Assembly: GCA_030068075.1 (NCBI GenBank)
Contig: CM057831.1
Coordinates: 11,947,370 to 12,011,369, forward strand
Direction: 5' to 3'
Origin: Paguma larvata
Lineage: Eukaryota > Chordata > Mammalia > Carnivora > Viverridae
DNA: 64,000 nucleotides
Made by a program: the position numbers and the translations under genes. Each line of letters begins with the position of its first letter. Position 1 is the first letter of the stretch. Below are positions 11,279-23,284 of the stretch, in pieces. The notes below the pieces were generated by a model that had not been told where the DNA came from, made no database searches, and saw nothing but the letters and a program-made list of their open reading frames with translations.

Positions 11279-11602
11279 AATGGTCAGGCTTCTGCTTTTT
11301 TTTTTTTCTTTTCTTTTATGAGATGTGAACTCAAGCAATTAAAAATCTGCATTTTACTCTACACAACCTGCCTTGCTGAGTCTCCATCTCTGCTATATCT
11401 AGCTCGGCCCTCTCAGAGTGGCTGCGGCCGCTGCTCACCTTCGAAGGGATGAGACCGACTGAGTGTGTCCCCGAGTTGTTCCAAGGCTCAGCTCCCCCTC
11501 CTATGGAGGGTCCCTCGTCCCTAAAAAGAAATCCTGGCAGACAACATGTGTACCTCCTGCCTCTCAGAATTCTAGCAGCAAGTTATATTATTTCCACCGG
11601 TG

Positions 11603-11825
11603 TCAACTGGACACCTCTTCTGTGCCAGCCACTGGGAAGTGCTTCCTGCTTAGGGTCTCATATTCTTTTCACTTCCAGCCTTTGGAGCAAGTATTGACAT
11701 TCCCATTTTACAGAGGGGAAAATGGAGGCCTGGTGGTGGAGAGATTTGCCAAGGCGCATAGCTAAAAAGTGGTCGGTCGGAACTTGAGCTGCAGTCTTCT
11801 GGTTTCTGTGCACTGCCCTTCCTCT
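11603..11825 (-). repeat. MIR SINE, near full length
   Basis: 'ctgtgccagccactgggaagtg', 'ccattttacagaggggaaaatggaggc' and 'tttgccaaggcgcatagctaaaaagtgg' give a clear reverse MIR. Confidence 0.8.
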
Positions 11826-12424
11826 CGGAATGAGAACGCCCTCTGTTTTTCTGTCTGCTCTCCTAAGACCGGATTCCAGCTTTCTAGGCAGGCAGTGCCG
11901 AACTCGGAGCCCAGCTGGCTGACATTCGTCGGTCCTCTGCAGATTTGCTTAAGAGAACAGGGGGAGTTTCCCCGGAGGACAGGGTGGGCGTCAGAGGATG
12001 AAGACCTGCCTCGTCCCTGGCTCTCCTCCCAGCCCGTTCTGGAAGCAGGGAAGGGAAAGGGAATAAGGTTTTGGGGTAGCTGAGCCAACTGGTGCCTGGA
12101 CAGGTAGCTAGGGACCACACCTGCCCGGGCCCTGCCCTGCCCTGCCCCAGGCACCAGCTGGCAAAGGCTACCAAGTGGACTTGGGCGAGAAAGCATGTCC
12201 TTGGAAAGGCGACACGGGGCTTGACCCCCTGGGCCCGGCAGCAGCAGCACAGGCACGTCCGAGCCAGAGCTGGGGTCCTGAGCCTCTGCCCAAGCAGAAG
12301 TTAGAGACAGGGGCTGCCATTTACTATTCCTCTCCGCCCCCGGCAGAGGTTTTCCCCTAAACAACCTCACCCAGGTGACTACATAAATCGTTCCCCCTCC
12401 TTTTAAGGTCTTCACAGTAGGCGA

Positions 12425-12560
12425 TCCTAACCTTTCCTACCTGGGAAACTGCTAAAATGTTCTACACCCGTCACTGATGAAAAGTTCTTCCTGATGTCTG
12501 TCTTCAATTCCTTTTGTTGCAATGGAAGCACACTCTGTCCCGTGGTGCGCTTGGGCCTGT
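12425..12560 (+). repeat. CR1/L3-like LINE fragment (tentative)
   Basis: 'gaaaagttcttcctgatgtctgtcttcaattcc' resembles the L3/CR1 3' region; family naming is uncertain. Confidence 0.35.
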
Positions 12561-12630
12561 TGAATCAGGTACCAGAGCTAGAGATCGGGCAGGCCCTCCT
12601 CTTAAGGAGAGAACATGAAGGGTAGGGAGA

Positions 12631-12788
12631 GGACTTAAGCGGCAGACAGACCTGGGCTGGGCTCCTCCATGCACTGGTAATGAGCCTCGGTAAGCCTATT
12701 TCCTCATCTGCCAAATGGACTTAATGTTTAAAAACTGACGATAAGCACTCAATGAAAGAACGTTGTGCATGGTGGGTGTGACACAGAG
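12631..12788 (+). repeat. MIR fragment
   Basis: 'tatttcctcatctgccaaatggacttaatg' and the downstream 'ataagcactcaatgaaag' follow the MIR core and 3' part. Confidence 0.65.
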
Positions 12789-13674
12789 TAATTGATCAGG
12801 ACCTGGCAGCTGGTATACAGACACTCTGAGGTCAGGGACAGAGCCGGTAAGCTGAGATCCTTCCCAAAGACTGGAGCAGGCCATTTCCAGCACCCCGAAG
12901 GCCAAGGCCACCCCCGCGTGTCTGGATTCTGGAAGCTGCCTGTGCCCTCCTGCAGAAGAATGAGCAGCCTCAGAGTCTACACCAAGTCTCAGACGGCACG
13001 ATTGCTTGCCCCCCAAATCAGCATCCTCACTCTGGCCTGTGGCGCCTGGCCTGGTCCTGGGGTCCTATGGCAAGTGGGGGCCCAGAAGCGCTCTGCGGGG
13101 CACCCCGGTATGTTCCCTGCAGAGGGTGAGTGGCCGTGGCCCTGTGTCTCTGCCAGCTGGCCTCCCGGGTGGGTGCCGGCACAGACTCGTATTCACGTCA
13201 TGGGCCCCGAGGACGCAGAAAGAAGGAGGACTGGAGGTCCCACACATTTGATGTGGGCGGAGGGGCTTCCTCCAACCTCCTTCCCCGGCTCTGGGAGTCT
13301 GAGACAGTTCTGAGCGTCCTTATGGGAATTCTGGGACTCCTTCACACGTCCGACCAGCAGAGGCCAACTTTGCCAGCTCCTCCCTCCCCCTGTTTCCTCT
13401 CCACCACCCCAGGCCAGCCGCACCCGGCCGAGTCCTGGAGAGCAGAGGCCCCTGTCCCAGCTGCCCGCCCTCTGGGCCCGGCTAGAGTAGTCACAGGAAG
13501 GCTGGGAGGGCCCCATTCCGCCAGCTCGCCCTGCTTACTCGTCACCCACAAATGTGCGAGGGAGCGTGGCAGGAGCCTGGGGTAGGGCCTTTTGAGAGAC
13601 GCTGGGCAGACTCACTGGGCACTGGCTCGCCTGGCTCAGGAGCTACTTAGCGCGACCTTCCGGAGCGGGCGCTG

Positions 13675-13764
13675 GGAGACAGCTGAGGAAGCGAAGGCTC
13701 AGCGGCACTCAGGCCTGGCACGGGCAGTCAGTGGCGGAGTCAAGATGAAAACCTAGGTCTGCCC
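13675..13764 (-). repeat. MIR fragment
   Basis: 'gctgaggaagcgaaggctcagcggcac' and 'cagtcagtggcggagtcaagatgaaaacctaggtctgcc' follow reverse MIR order. Confidence 0.5.
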
Positions 13765-14217
13765 CCTGGCTCGCCCCTCCCCTGCAAGGCTTCCGGACCG
13801 AGGGGAGCTCGTGACCAAACTCAGAGTGGCCGTGGACCTGGTCCCCACCTGTATAGTGGGGACTGCAACCCCCAGCACCCCTGCTCTTGCAGGCTTGTTG
13901 AAGACATCAAATAAGACCAGTTCTGCCGAGAAAGCTGAGTGGCTGGACAAGAGGTGCCCAACTACAACCAGTCCATGATGCGGGGACACGGGACGGGACT
14001 GTGTCCCCCGTGGGGGGGACAGAAACTTTGCCAGGGGGCTTGGAGGGGGTGGGGGCAGTGACTGGCCCCCAGACCCATGCCCTGCAGTCCGGCCACACTG
14101 GCAAGTGTCCTATCCTGCAGGGACGTTGCAGCCTGTTTTTGGCTCTGAGGGTCCCTGATGTGACAAATTCATTTTGTTTGCATGTCACATCCCAAGCACT
14201 AACACCTAGTTCATGAA

Positions 14218-14345
14218 AGGGGCCCGGGCTGGGGGTCAGGAGTCCCGGGTTCTAATCCTGGTGCTGCCGTGAGCCAGCGAAGCGTGCGACTTGCTCTGTC
14301 TGGGCCTCGGTCTCCTCGTTTAAATATAGGAGCTAGTCAGTTCAC
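14218..14345 (+). repeat. MIR fragment
   Basis: 'gggttctaatcctggtgctgccgtgagccagcg' and 'gggcctcggtctcctcg' match the MIR 5' half and core. Confidence 0.6.
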
Positions 14346-14964
14346 GCCTCCTTCAGGTTCCTTCTGGGTGGCTGGCCCGGGAGTCTCTGCTCTGCCAGCC
14401 CCCAGCGGGTTCCAGGTGCGGGAGGCAACAGGCTCAGGGGTTTGGGGGGACGCTGCTGGGTGGGGGTGTTAGCCTCCGTGTGTTCCCAGGGGCCCGGGAG
14501 GGGGCGGGGGCTGCCGGTTGGCAGAAGTGGAGCCTTTGGGACGCTACCACTGCACGACAGGACAGAGAACAGGCTGGATTTTGCAACCCTCCGAGGCGTC
14601 GCAAACAAGGTGTGGCTGGTTCTCAAGGGCTTCTCATGCGCCCGGTGCGGTGGAGGGGGGGGTGTTTCTCACTGAAATGGCAGGGCTGGGCCCTGTTCTG
14701 GGACAGGGGTGGGTGTAGGGGGGGAAGCCACCAACTCCGCAGAATGAATGCAGGCTCTCGCCCAAGCCGAGGGGCAGCCAGCTTGCAGAAGCGCCCGAGC
14801 TTCGGGAGCTGGGGAGGCCCCTGGGCTGGAGACCTTGAGCTCACACCCAGGAAATGAGGCGTCTGTTAGTAAGTGAGACTCCGGCAGTGAGTCAGGTGTC
14901 GGGCCCCTGCAGAGCCCAGGCACAGGGGTGGGTGGCACGGGCCTGGCAATGGAGCCCTTGCCCA

Positions 14965-15110
14965 GCTGAGTTCTGACCTCATCTCTGCCGCGATTTGCTG
15001 TGTGGTCTCAGTAAGGTACCTAACCCCTCTGTGCTTCTTTTCTGTCGCCTGTGTAACAGGGAATACTGGTGACTGCTCTTAACACCTTCTGAGATTATCA
15101 TTGGGGTCAA
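14965..15110 (+). repeat. MIR fragment
   Basis: 'gctgtgtggtctcagtaaggtacctaacccctctgtgcttc' is a recognisable MIR middle section. Confidence 0.65.
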
Positions 15111-15477
15111 ACCAGAGCGGCCTTTGAATACGAAGGAACTTGGAGACCTTTGCGGTGCTCGAGCTCCGTCTCCTAAAACAGCAGCGAAGGCTGACCGCGC
15201 CGGGCAGGCACTTCTTGCCTCCTGACACCCGGGGTGGGGCGCAGGGGGGAGGCAGGCTGACTCGGCCTCACCGATGAAGCACTAGAAGCTCAGAGGGGTG
15301 AAGTAATGAGACTAGGGGCTGGGGCTTCTGGGGCTCCAGCCCTCCCTGGTGCCAACCCCGAGGGGACCCGGGGAAGCCGACGAGATGACTTTGTGGACCT
15401 TGAGGCCCAAAGTCCAGCCTCTCACCGACTCCTCCCTTCCTCCTGCTCAGGGGGGGCATCTGGAGAGGAGACGAATC

Positions 15478-15560
15478 TGGGGGAGATGTTAATTAGTTCT
15501 GACAAATTAATAAAGAAAGCCTAATTTATTCTCCGGATCTAATTTCCTTCCCCGTGCTTT
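15478..15560. promoter_or_regulatory. AT-rich homeodomain-site cluster
   Basis: GTTAATTAG, AAATTAATAAAG, CCTAATTTATTC and TCTAATTTCC occur within 70 bases, in GC-rich surroundings. Candidate enhancer by composition only. Confidence 0.28.
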
Positions 15561-16439
15561 ATTCTCCTGCCCAACAAGTTGTTGCTCGGGAAATGGAGGG
15601 GAAAGGGGGCAGTGGCGGGGGTCGTCGGAAGACGGGTACGGCCCAAATCAACCTGCCTGGTCCTCGCTGGCCACCCGCGCCACCCCGCCCCTCCCCGCCA
15701 GTGCTCCGGGAAGCCAGCCCCGGACATTAAGCTGTCAAGCCACTCCCGATGATCTCCCTCTATGCCCGCCGGCTCCGGGGCGACCGCGGTAGCAGGCCGG
15801 CGTTGACTCATTCTGTCACCGGCCTGCCCTGCTTGGGGAAAATGCAATTTAATGAAGTCCGATGGCAGGGCTGGGGCAGACAGGGTCCCGGGAAGAGGGC
15901 GGCACTAGCTTGGGGATGGCGGATGGTCTCCTCTCTCTGTGGGGCAGGGCCTTTGGTCCGCCTGACATTATGTCATCTTCGGTGCCCCGCCAAATACCAG
16001 CAGGAGGGGTCGTTCCTCCAGCTTCCTCTGCCTCCACTCACCCCTTCTGCAGCTCTGAGCAGCCAAGGCATTGACCTTCTCGACAAGGGCCTCCACCTCC
16101 CCTGGCTGCCTGTTTTCATAGCGTATGGTCATGACAGCTCGGAAATTCTCCCTGCTGTTTACTCTTGATCCCTTTCGCTGAAAAGCAAGGGCATCTCCCC
16201 ATGCCTTTTGACGTAGACTCTGGGAGAGGGGCAGCCACTGCCAGAAACCACCAGGCCAGTCCAGCGGTCGGGGAAAGAGGCTGCCTGTGTATCGGCGACC
16301 CGGCTCTGGTGCCGGAAGAAAGCGGGTCTTTCCCCTTTGATTTTTGGTTCGGTTGGGCTCGGCCCTGCCAGTTGCACGCTCCTGGTCCTAACTCGTCAGT
16401 GGCATTTGCTGGAGACTCGTGTTCTCTCTGGTTGTATAG

Positions 16440-16660
16440 CAGAGAGGCCCCCCCATCTCCGGGCTCCCGGGTTCAAAGCTCAGCTCTGCCACTGGCTTGC
16501 GGGGTGACTTTTAGACTTTCTGTTCCTGTTTCTTCTCGTATACAAACGGAATGATAGTAGTCACTTCCTCTTGGTTGTTGGGAAGATTAAATACCTTCCC
16601 GTAAACAGAGCGTCAAGGGCAGAGCCTGGCACAGAAGAAGGGCTCAGCACACACTAGGTC
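16440..16660 (+). repeat. MIR SINE, near full length
   Basis: 'gggttcaaagctcagctctgccactggctt', 'gaagattaaataccttcccg' and 'agagcctggcacagaagaagggctcagc' appear in MIR order. Confidence 0.8.
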
Positions 16661-17324
16661 ACAAAGCTTCCGTCCACCGTGTCTTCCAGGCCCCAGGGCT
16701 CCTGCTGATGCAGGACCTCCACGCCTGCTCTTTTATTTCTTTTCCCTTTCGCGCCAGCACCCTCATCCGTTAAGCCCCCCTAGGCCGGGTCAAACCCTCT
16801 TGTTCCCGCCAGCCCATCGCCTTTGGCCATTGCTACACCTGTGAGACCTTGTTCGCTGTCTGTCCCCTCCGAGGCCGGGGCTCCGCGAGAACACTGACGG
16901 CGCTGCCTGCGCTCAGCTCCCCAATCTCTAAAAGTCGACTGATGCGTGGCATGACTGGGAGGCCACAGTGACTGGGACCCAGACGGTCTCGAGCAGTGGT
17001 CCTGGCAGGGGCAGTGGGGGCCCAGTCTGATCACAAGCTGCTCCTGCCTGGCTCCTTTCTGGGTCCCACTTGCAGGAGGCCCAAAAGTAGTTAGGAAGGG
17101 CTTTCCCGCCGGAGGCCAAAGGGACAGAGAAATAAATGTCTTACAGCAAAGGCAGTTAGACATCTCTAGATCTCAGAGACCAGCCGGCCCCCATTCTTGT
17201 CTGCCCTTCCTGGTCACAGAGGGCCTTGGACTTGACCACGCGGTGGAGTACAGCTATAGGCCCTGCTCGCATCCACTGTGCGCCAAGGACGAGCCAGAAG
17301 AGACTGGACAGGAACAACTGAGCC

Positions 17325-17425
17325 GACCCCCTCGCTGTACAGATGAGGACGCCGAGGCCAGACGGTGCTGGGGTGACCTGGTCGCCAGGTGGCCGAGGCA
17401 GGACTCCTACCTCTGAGGCTCTTTC
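17325..17425 (-). repeat. MIR fragment
   Basis: 'gctgtacagatgaggacgccgaggcc' and 'ggcaggactcctacctctgaggct' match the reverse MIR core. Confidence 0.5.
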
Positions 17426-18404
17426 CCTGAAAGCACGCTGGGCTCACAGGAGCAACCCTGCTTTCTGTCCGACTCCCACATTTGATCCCCGTCACCCCGG
17501 ATTACGGTTAAAGTAACTCCCCCGCTCAGTGCTCCAAGTGAGGTCCCAAAAGGATCGGTCACATACAGTGCAAGAGGTCACGCTGCCAGGTTAGAGAAAG
17601 CTGCTCTTGGCTCTTCCAGACTGTCCCCTCCACTGCGCCCAAGCCTCTTCTCCAAGGCTAGTCACTGCTTCCCCCCAAACACCCCGCAGACTCTGCTCCT
17701 TCGGGAAGCCTGCCCCTGTGAGTGCCACCAGCTCCCGGCTCGGGGGCCCTGCCCTTAGCACCCGGTAGAAGAAGCGCCTCTGGTGGCTCACCCAAGGCCA
17801 CACCTGGCATTTTTGTTTGCCATCCTGGCCCTGCACATGTCCTGGAGGGCAGAGCTGTCTCCCACCTCCCTCTGGACCTTTCCCGGGGCCACCCCAGTTG
17901 TTTCTGGAGATGGAGAGGGCCCAGAGCTGTGAGAGAAAGGCTCCCAGGGACAGAGAGCTGTCTGCAGCATAAAAACAGGTCCCTTGGGCCCTCCCAGCTT
18001 CCTCCTCCCCATGTATAATTTGGTTTACTAAGCACTGTGAGGGCTCACTGCAGGTCTGAGTCTCCTCCTTGGGGTGAGGGCAGGCCCTGGAGGTGCTGAG
18101 AATGCCCTGCCTCACGCCCAGCCAGGTGGACGGATGCAGGAACAGGGCTGAAGAGCCAGCTGTGTCTGTGTGCAGGGAGAGAGGGGAGAAGAGTGGGAGG
18201 GGACCCAGCTGAGCTGGGACACGGGCAGCTGGTGGACAGCAGGAGCCAGGCCAAGACCCGGACTGCCCTTGGCTGTGAACGGACAGCTCCTCCCGGGACG
18301 AGGCAGCGTGCATCCCTGGCCCGGTGTCAGACCCGAGGCTGGGGGAGGGCTCGGACACGCTCCCACTCACGGCCCGGTGGGAGCTTCTGTGGCACATGTG
18401 GACA

Positions 18405-18535
18405 GCTCTGGCTAAGAGCCCGCTACTCAAAGTGGGATTCTCTCGGAACTTTCCTCACACGTAAAACAGGGATCACTGCCCTGACCTCTGGGGGCTGCAA
18501 GGGGAGGAGGTTGCGAGCACTCCGTGGATGCTATT
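18405..18535 (+). repeat. MIR fragment (weak)
   Basis: 'tttcctcacacgtaaaacagggatcactgccctgacctct' resembles the MIR core to 3' part. Confidence 0.4.
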
Positions 18536-18630
18536 AAGCGGGAAGAGGGGCGCTGGCGGGGGACGGGGCGGCTTGGCTGGTCGGGGTGAGCTCCTGGAGC
18601 AGGCTGTGGCCAGAGGGACTTTCAAGGAGA

Positions 18631-18654
18631 ACACGTGTGCACGCGTGCGCACGC
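18631..18654. other. Alternating purine-pyrimidine tract (24 bp)
   Basis: ACACGTGTGCACGCGTGCGC and four more bases alternate perfectly, rich in CG/TG steps, so the tract is a short Z-DNA candidate. Confidence 0.6.
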
Positions 18655-18659
18655 CTGTG

Positions 18660-18860
18660 TGTACAGAGGACTACTTAAGACGAAGGGTGGCCAGGAAGGC
18701 CTCACTAAGAGAGGGGACATTTGAGCCAAGAGCCAAATGCTAACCATGTATCTGCCTTGGAGAACATTCCAGGTGCAGAGGCCTGAGGTGGGAGCGTGCC
18801 TGGGAGGTCTGGCCAGTGTGGCTGGAGGGGTGGGAGCCAGGAGCCGGAGGTCCAGGCTCC
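18660..18860 (-). repeat. L2 LINE fragment
   Basis: 'ggaaggcctcactaagagaggggacatttgagcc' and 'gaacattccaggtgcagaggcctgaggtgggagcgtgcctggg' are typical reverse L2 text. Similar blocks recur at 30960 and 49573. Confidence 0.65.
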
Positions 18861-18869
18861 TCTGGGCGG

Positions 18870-20190
18870 GATGGGAGGGGATGGGAGTGGTTGGAGAGTG
18901 TGCACAGGACCAGGACCCAGCCAGGTTTGAGGGAGCCGTCAGGGGTGGAGCCAGGGAGGCTACTGCAGAGTTGGGGAGGGACAGCCAAGGCCCCAGGGGG
19001 TGTGGCAGGGCGTGCACCCAGGTCTCAGGAGCCCACCTCTCCCGCCTCTCCAGGTGAGACAGCTGGGGGCTCACTCCTACCTGCAGACAAGCCTGAAAGG
19101 GAGGTGGGAGGGGCAGGGGTGAGGAGGAAGCCCTCCACAAAACAATGGCCTTGAGCCAGGACAAGAGAGATGCTTGTTCTCCTTTGTTGATGATAGTTGT
19201 TGGGAGAAATAAAGCCGGCGCCCTCCCCTTCCACCTTTCCCTTCCGTCCCCACCTCTTCCCTGGGCACAGGCTTTCCTCTGACACACGGAGATCAAATAA
19301 CTTTTCACTCAAAGGGAAAGATATTATCTCCCCTTACAATTCGGCACCAACACCAGCAGACCGACATCCCCAGATTAAAAGGCAATTAGGCAGCTTTGTT
19401 TTTGCAGGGGCAGAAGGTCTGCTTGGCACCCTCCTTGGGAACTGGATCCCACTGTGGGGAGGACCAGCGGCTCCGATGACTCCCCGTGGGGAAGGCTGCT
19501 GGCCTCGGCTGGGTCCTAACCCTAGTCTGGCCCCCCCGCCACCCCAGCCCCACAGTGAGCACCACTGTAGCTCTTCTCTGCATGCCCTTGGCCTTGGAGA
19601 GTGAAGGCTATGTTTGTGATCCACCCGCCACCCCCCAATACAGCCCTGACGCCTTTCAAGCCCATTTCAAATGGCATGGACCTGCCCCCATCAGGGTTTC
19701 CAATCTTTTGGAACCGATGGAAAAGACCAAGGGGGAAGGGGCCTCGGCTCCTTCACTTGGTTGACTATGCTGATAGCGCACGTGGGGGTTAAGGCCCACA
19801 CAGCCCCTTCAGGACACCTACGTCGAATCCTTGGAGTGGGTGGTGTCACCCCGCTTGTATGCTTGGGTGGTCAACACGCACAGGAGCAGACACCGAGGGG
19901 CAGAGAAGTGGAACAGGAAGTCCGAGGCACAAAGCTAGGATGCGGCAGGCGACCCTAATCCACCCCTGCCCTTCCAACTCCTCCCCGTGGGGCCGGCTGA
20001 GGAAGGGGAGGGTTTTAAAATCCATCTTTTGCCTTCCGGGAGTTTCTGTGTGCAGAGGACAGTGGGGTCATGGCCACGCTTGTCAGCTGGGGTGGTCAGG
20101 GTTAGTCCACCCATCCCTAAGGGGCTCTTGAAGGATGGGGAGGTTTTCATCAGACGCAGGTGTAAAGGCTGCCATGCCCACCTCGTCGTG
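18870..20190. other. Intronic DNA, mostly unassigned
   Basis: Apart from a MIR fragment at 19868-19965 no family is recognised. Open frames here are GC-driven. Confidence 0.35.
19868..19965 (-). repeat. MIR fragment
   Basis: 'acaccgaggggcagagaagtggaacaggaagtccgaggcacaaagctagg' follows the reverse MIR core. Confidence 0.5.
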
Positions 20191-20194
20191 AAGC

Positions 20195-20690
20195 TCCCTG
20201 AGCATCTGGGCTCCTGTTCACTGCACCAGCCTGACTTCACTCAACCCTCCCGTCCCCCCTACCCCCCACCATACCGGGTCTCTCCTCCAGGACATTTTAG
20301 GCTCTGCCTTGCCACTGGGCCTTTGCACAAGCTGCTGCGTCTGCTGGGGGCACCCTCCTCTCCTGTACCCACCGCTCTCCCTTTCTAGCCAAGCGTCACC
20401 CTCTGCTCGCTTTTGCTGCCCCTGCCCCATTCGGCCTCCACCCTTTGGCCGAACCTTCCACCCCATCTCTCAGGCGAGTGACCACCTTGGCGCTCCACAG
20501 AGGCTAACTGAGGGGACGACGCTCTCAGATCCGGCCATGCCCAGCCAGTCTTTGCTAAGCCAGGACGCCGAATCCTCCCCTCCTTCCAGGTCCTTCTCCC
20601 GGGTCACCTCTCCCAGAGGAGCCCTCCCGGCCCTGGCTTTCCTGGTTCCCTTGCCTTTATCTCTGAAGCGTATACTCGGAGTCGAGCACC
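20195..20690 (+). repeat. L2 LINE fragment
   Basis: 'gggcctttgcacaagctgctgcgtctgctgggggcaccctc' and the later 'tcctctcccagaggagccctcccggccctgg' follow L2 3' region order. Confidence 0.6.
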
Positions 20691-20934
20691 GTGCCAGCTT
20701 CTTTTGGGTTAGAGGTGACGGCCGTGGTGGCTTGGCAAGAGGCGGGAGGATGGACAGAGGGGTGAGAAAGAATAAGGCCTTTTCTTTTTCTCTAGAAGCT
20801 TCGTCTAGCTGGGAACCCAGACGTGAAAATAAGTAATTCTCAACTTAAGAGCTATGTTTCATTTGGCTTTTGAAGCATGAACCAAAAGCGATGGGCGTCC
20901 AAGGGGAAAAGCGATTCCGAGGGTGACGGCGGGA

Positions 20935-21200
20935 TGGGAGGAGACGGGGGTTTCTAGCTGGGTCTTGCAGGGTAGGCAAAGAGCCCCTCAGAGAGAGAAG
21001 AGGGAACAGGGACGAGGCGGTGTAACGTCGCTGAGCTTCGGCTGCTGGTGCAGGGGTGAAGGGGGCGGGAGACGGGGGTCAGTTTAAAAAGGGCTCTGTA
21101 GGCCATGAGGGTCTGCACGTCACCCTGTAGCAACCGAAGGCCACTGACGCTCTTCCAGCAGGGTGGTGACACAGAAAGAAGCACGTGGAAGGTACTGTGA
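20935..21200 (-). repeat. L2 LINE fragment (tentative)
   Basis: 'gggctctgtaggccatgagggtctgcacg' and 'cagcagggtggtgacac' resemble reverse L2 internal sequence. It is followed by an L1M 3' end. Confidence 0.45.
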
Positions 21201-21205
21201 AAGGC

Positions 21206-21485
21206 ATCGGCCACAAAGAGGCCACACGGTGTGATTCCATTTACAGGAAACGTCCAGAACAGGCAAATCCATAGGCGCGGAGGTAGATCAGTGATTGTCA
21301 GGGGTTGTGGGGGGGAGACGGGGAAAAATGGGGAGTGGCAGCATTGCTTTTTAGGGTGACGAAAATGTCCTCTCTCAGGAAGTGGCAGTGATCACCCGAC
21401 TTTGTGAATCTACTGAAACCACCACGTTGTATACTTTCAAAGGGTGAATTTTATGGTATGTGAATTATATCTTGATGAAAAAAGG
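21206..21485 (+). mobile_element. L1M LINE 3' UTR fragment
   Basis: 'gattccatttacaggaaacgtccagaacaggcaaatccatagg' through 'gtatactttcaaagggtgaattttatggtatgtgaattatatc' matches the 3' end of old L1M families, ending in a short A-run near 21478-21483. No ORF survives. Confidence 0.85.
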
Positions 21486-22291
21486 CAGAGGCCCGTGGAG
21501 AAGAGTGGACAGTGAGGAGCCAGATCCCCCCTCTGCCCGGGCCACTAGGAGACCTTCCGCAAGGCTGCAGCACCCCCGAATGTAGGGGTCCCCGCTCGGC
21601 ACAGCTGCTCTGAGCAATGACCTTCTACAGGGTGCGGGACACTGGAGACAGAGAGCCTGGGACCACCTCCCTGTCTGGGGCAGGCTCCCCGTCTCCCTCT
21701 GCGCGAGAGGTGCGTGCGGCTGGCAGCTTTCGCCTGGGACCTGAGCGGCAGACGGGTCACCTGACAAGCCACACCACTTAATTGTGAAGGCAGGCAGGTC
21801 CCCTGGCAATAGAGCAGGCAGGGGAGAGGCTTTGCCACAGACGAGAAATTAGGGCAGAAAATAACACCACGAAGACGGAAGTGTCCAGAAATAGGAGAGA
21901 AAGAGCCTCGCTCACGTCCCAGGGTGTCAGGGCCCGTCTGAGCTCCTGGGAACCCAGGGACCGTCTGGCCACTGAGCTGCCAGGCTCTCTGCCGGGCTTG
22001 GAGCTCTGTTACGTGCCGCGCACTCGGCGGGGCCCACTCTGTGCACCAGGGGGTAGAGGGACACCCCTAGGGAGCATGGTGCTCGGACCTAGTCCTTTGT
22101 GTGTGGTCCTGAGCGACTCTAACAGGGCTGTGAGGGAGCACTCACTCCCAAGGTGGGGAAGCAAAGGACCCCATTCTCAAAGCCCTGTCACCTGGAAGGT
22201 CTGGGGACCGAGGATGGACACCGGTAATTGAGGGCAGGGGAGATGGATCAGCCATCACAAGTGGGTTGAGATTTCTGGTGCTTGCACAGTG

Positions 22292-22312
22292 GTGTGTGTG
22301 TGTGTGTGTGTG
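22292..22312. repeat. (GT)n microsatellite
   Basis: About ten GT units. Confidence 0.95.
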
Positions 22313-22479
22313 CGTGAAGTCCTTGGGTGAAGATTTTGTCACTTGGGGTGAGGAGGAGGTGTAGGGGCAGGGGTGGCTGAGGCTTGGAAGTATAGGAAAA
22401 ACTGTAGGCTTTCATGTCTCCGGGTTTCCCCTCCGGTCCCAGGGCGGGCAGAGGGCAGGACCAGTGCCCCCCCGCCACG

Positions 22480-22520
22480 CCCCCCCCCCCCCCGCTGATC
22501 TGCACGGGGGGAGGGGGGGG
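22480..22520. repeat. C14 / G6AG8 inverted homopolymer pair
   Basis: A C14 run (22480-22493) is followed after 12 bases by G6-A-G8 (22506-22520), so the two can pair into a long GC hairpin or form G4/i-motif structures. Confidence 0.85.
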
Positions 22521-23169
22521 CAAGTGCTTATGAACAGAAGCCGGAGGAAGCCCAAAGCAGCCTGGGAGAGCAGGGCCGGCACAGGAGGGTGATGTTGGGG
22601 GCTCCCGACTCCCTGGTGGGCGATAGCTTTCTTCTTACTCTGGGCTTGGGGGCCGAGGGCAGGGCAGAGAGGAGAAGGCGAGGCGGAGCAGGTGTGAGGG
22701 GGAGGACCTCACTGATTTTTCCCAGCATCCCCTAGGCCACTTCTCTCACTACAAACCTCAGTCTCAAGCCACTTGGTTGTCATGGAAACAGGCGGAATAG
22801 AACAGATGGTCTCCACTAGCCAAATTCCAATTAAACAGGGCAGAGACGGATGGGGAAGGGGGTGCGATGTGACTAGGCCACAGAGGGCTCTGCCCTCGAA
22901 CCCACCTGGCGGCAGGAAGCCCCTGGTCCCTTCCGGCAGACCAGTGACTGGGGTCAGAAGGACATTCTGGGAGGTGGGTGGAGAAAGCGGGCGAGAGGAG
23001 AGTCCCCACCCAGTCCCCTCTAACCTTACCCCTTTGCAAAGGTTGAGGGAATGCCACCTTGGAGGGGGACAGTCCTGGGGTGGGGGGCACATTTAAATCT
23101 ACGGAAATGCCGGAACAGAGACACATGCCCATATGTACACCCAAACATCCATCTGCAACGAAACAGCGC

Positions 23170-23213
23170 TGCACACGTACGCGTGCGTATGTACGTGCAC
23201 GCGTATGTGCACA
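23170..23213. other. 44-bp perfect alternating purine-pyrimidine tract (Z-DNA candidate)
   Basis: Every base alternates purine and pyrimidine for 44 bases, mixing CG, CA/TG and TA steps (for example GTACGCGTGCGTATGTACGT within it). It is not a simple repeat. Confidence 0.85.
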
Positions 23214-23284
23214 GAAACTCACGAGGGCACGCGCAGAAAGGTTAAGCAACCCAAGGACATGGGAAACATTAACTAATAACGTGA

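Noticed and set aside
17591..18430. 279-codon minus-strand open frame
   Set aside because: Composition-driven, no recognisable domain, in intron 1 with no supporting splice signals.
18622..19308. 228-codon minus-strand open frame
   Set aside because: Its 5' and 3' parts differ in composition and it includes an L2 fragment; no family likeness.
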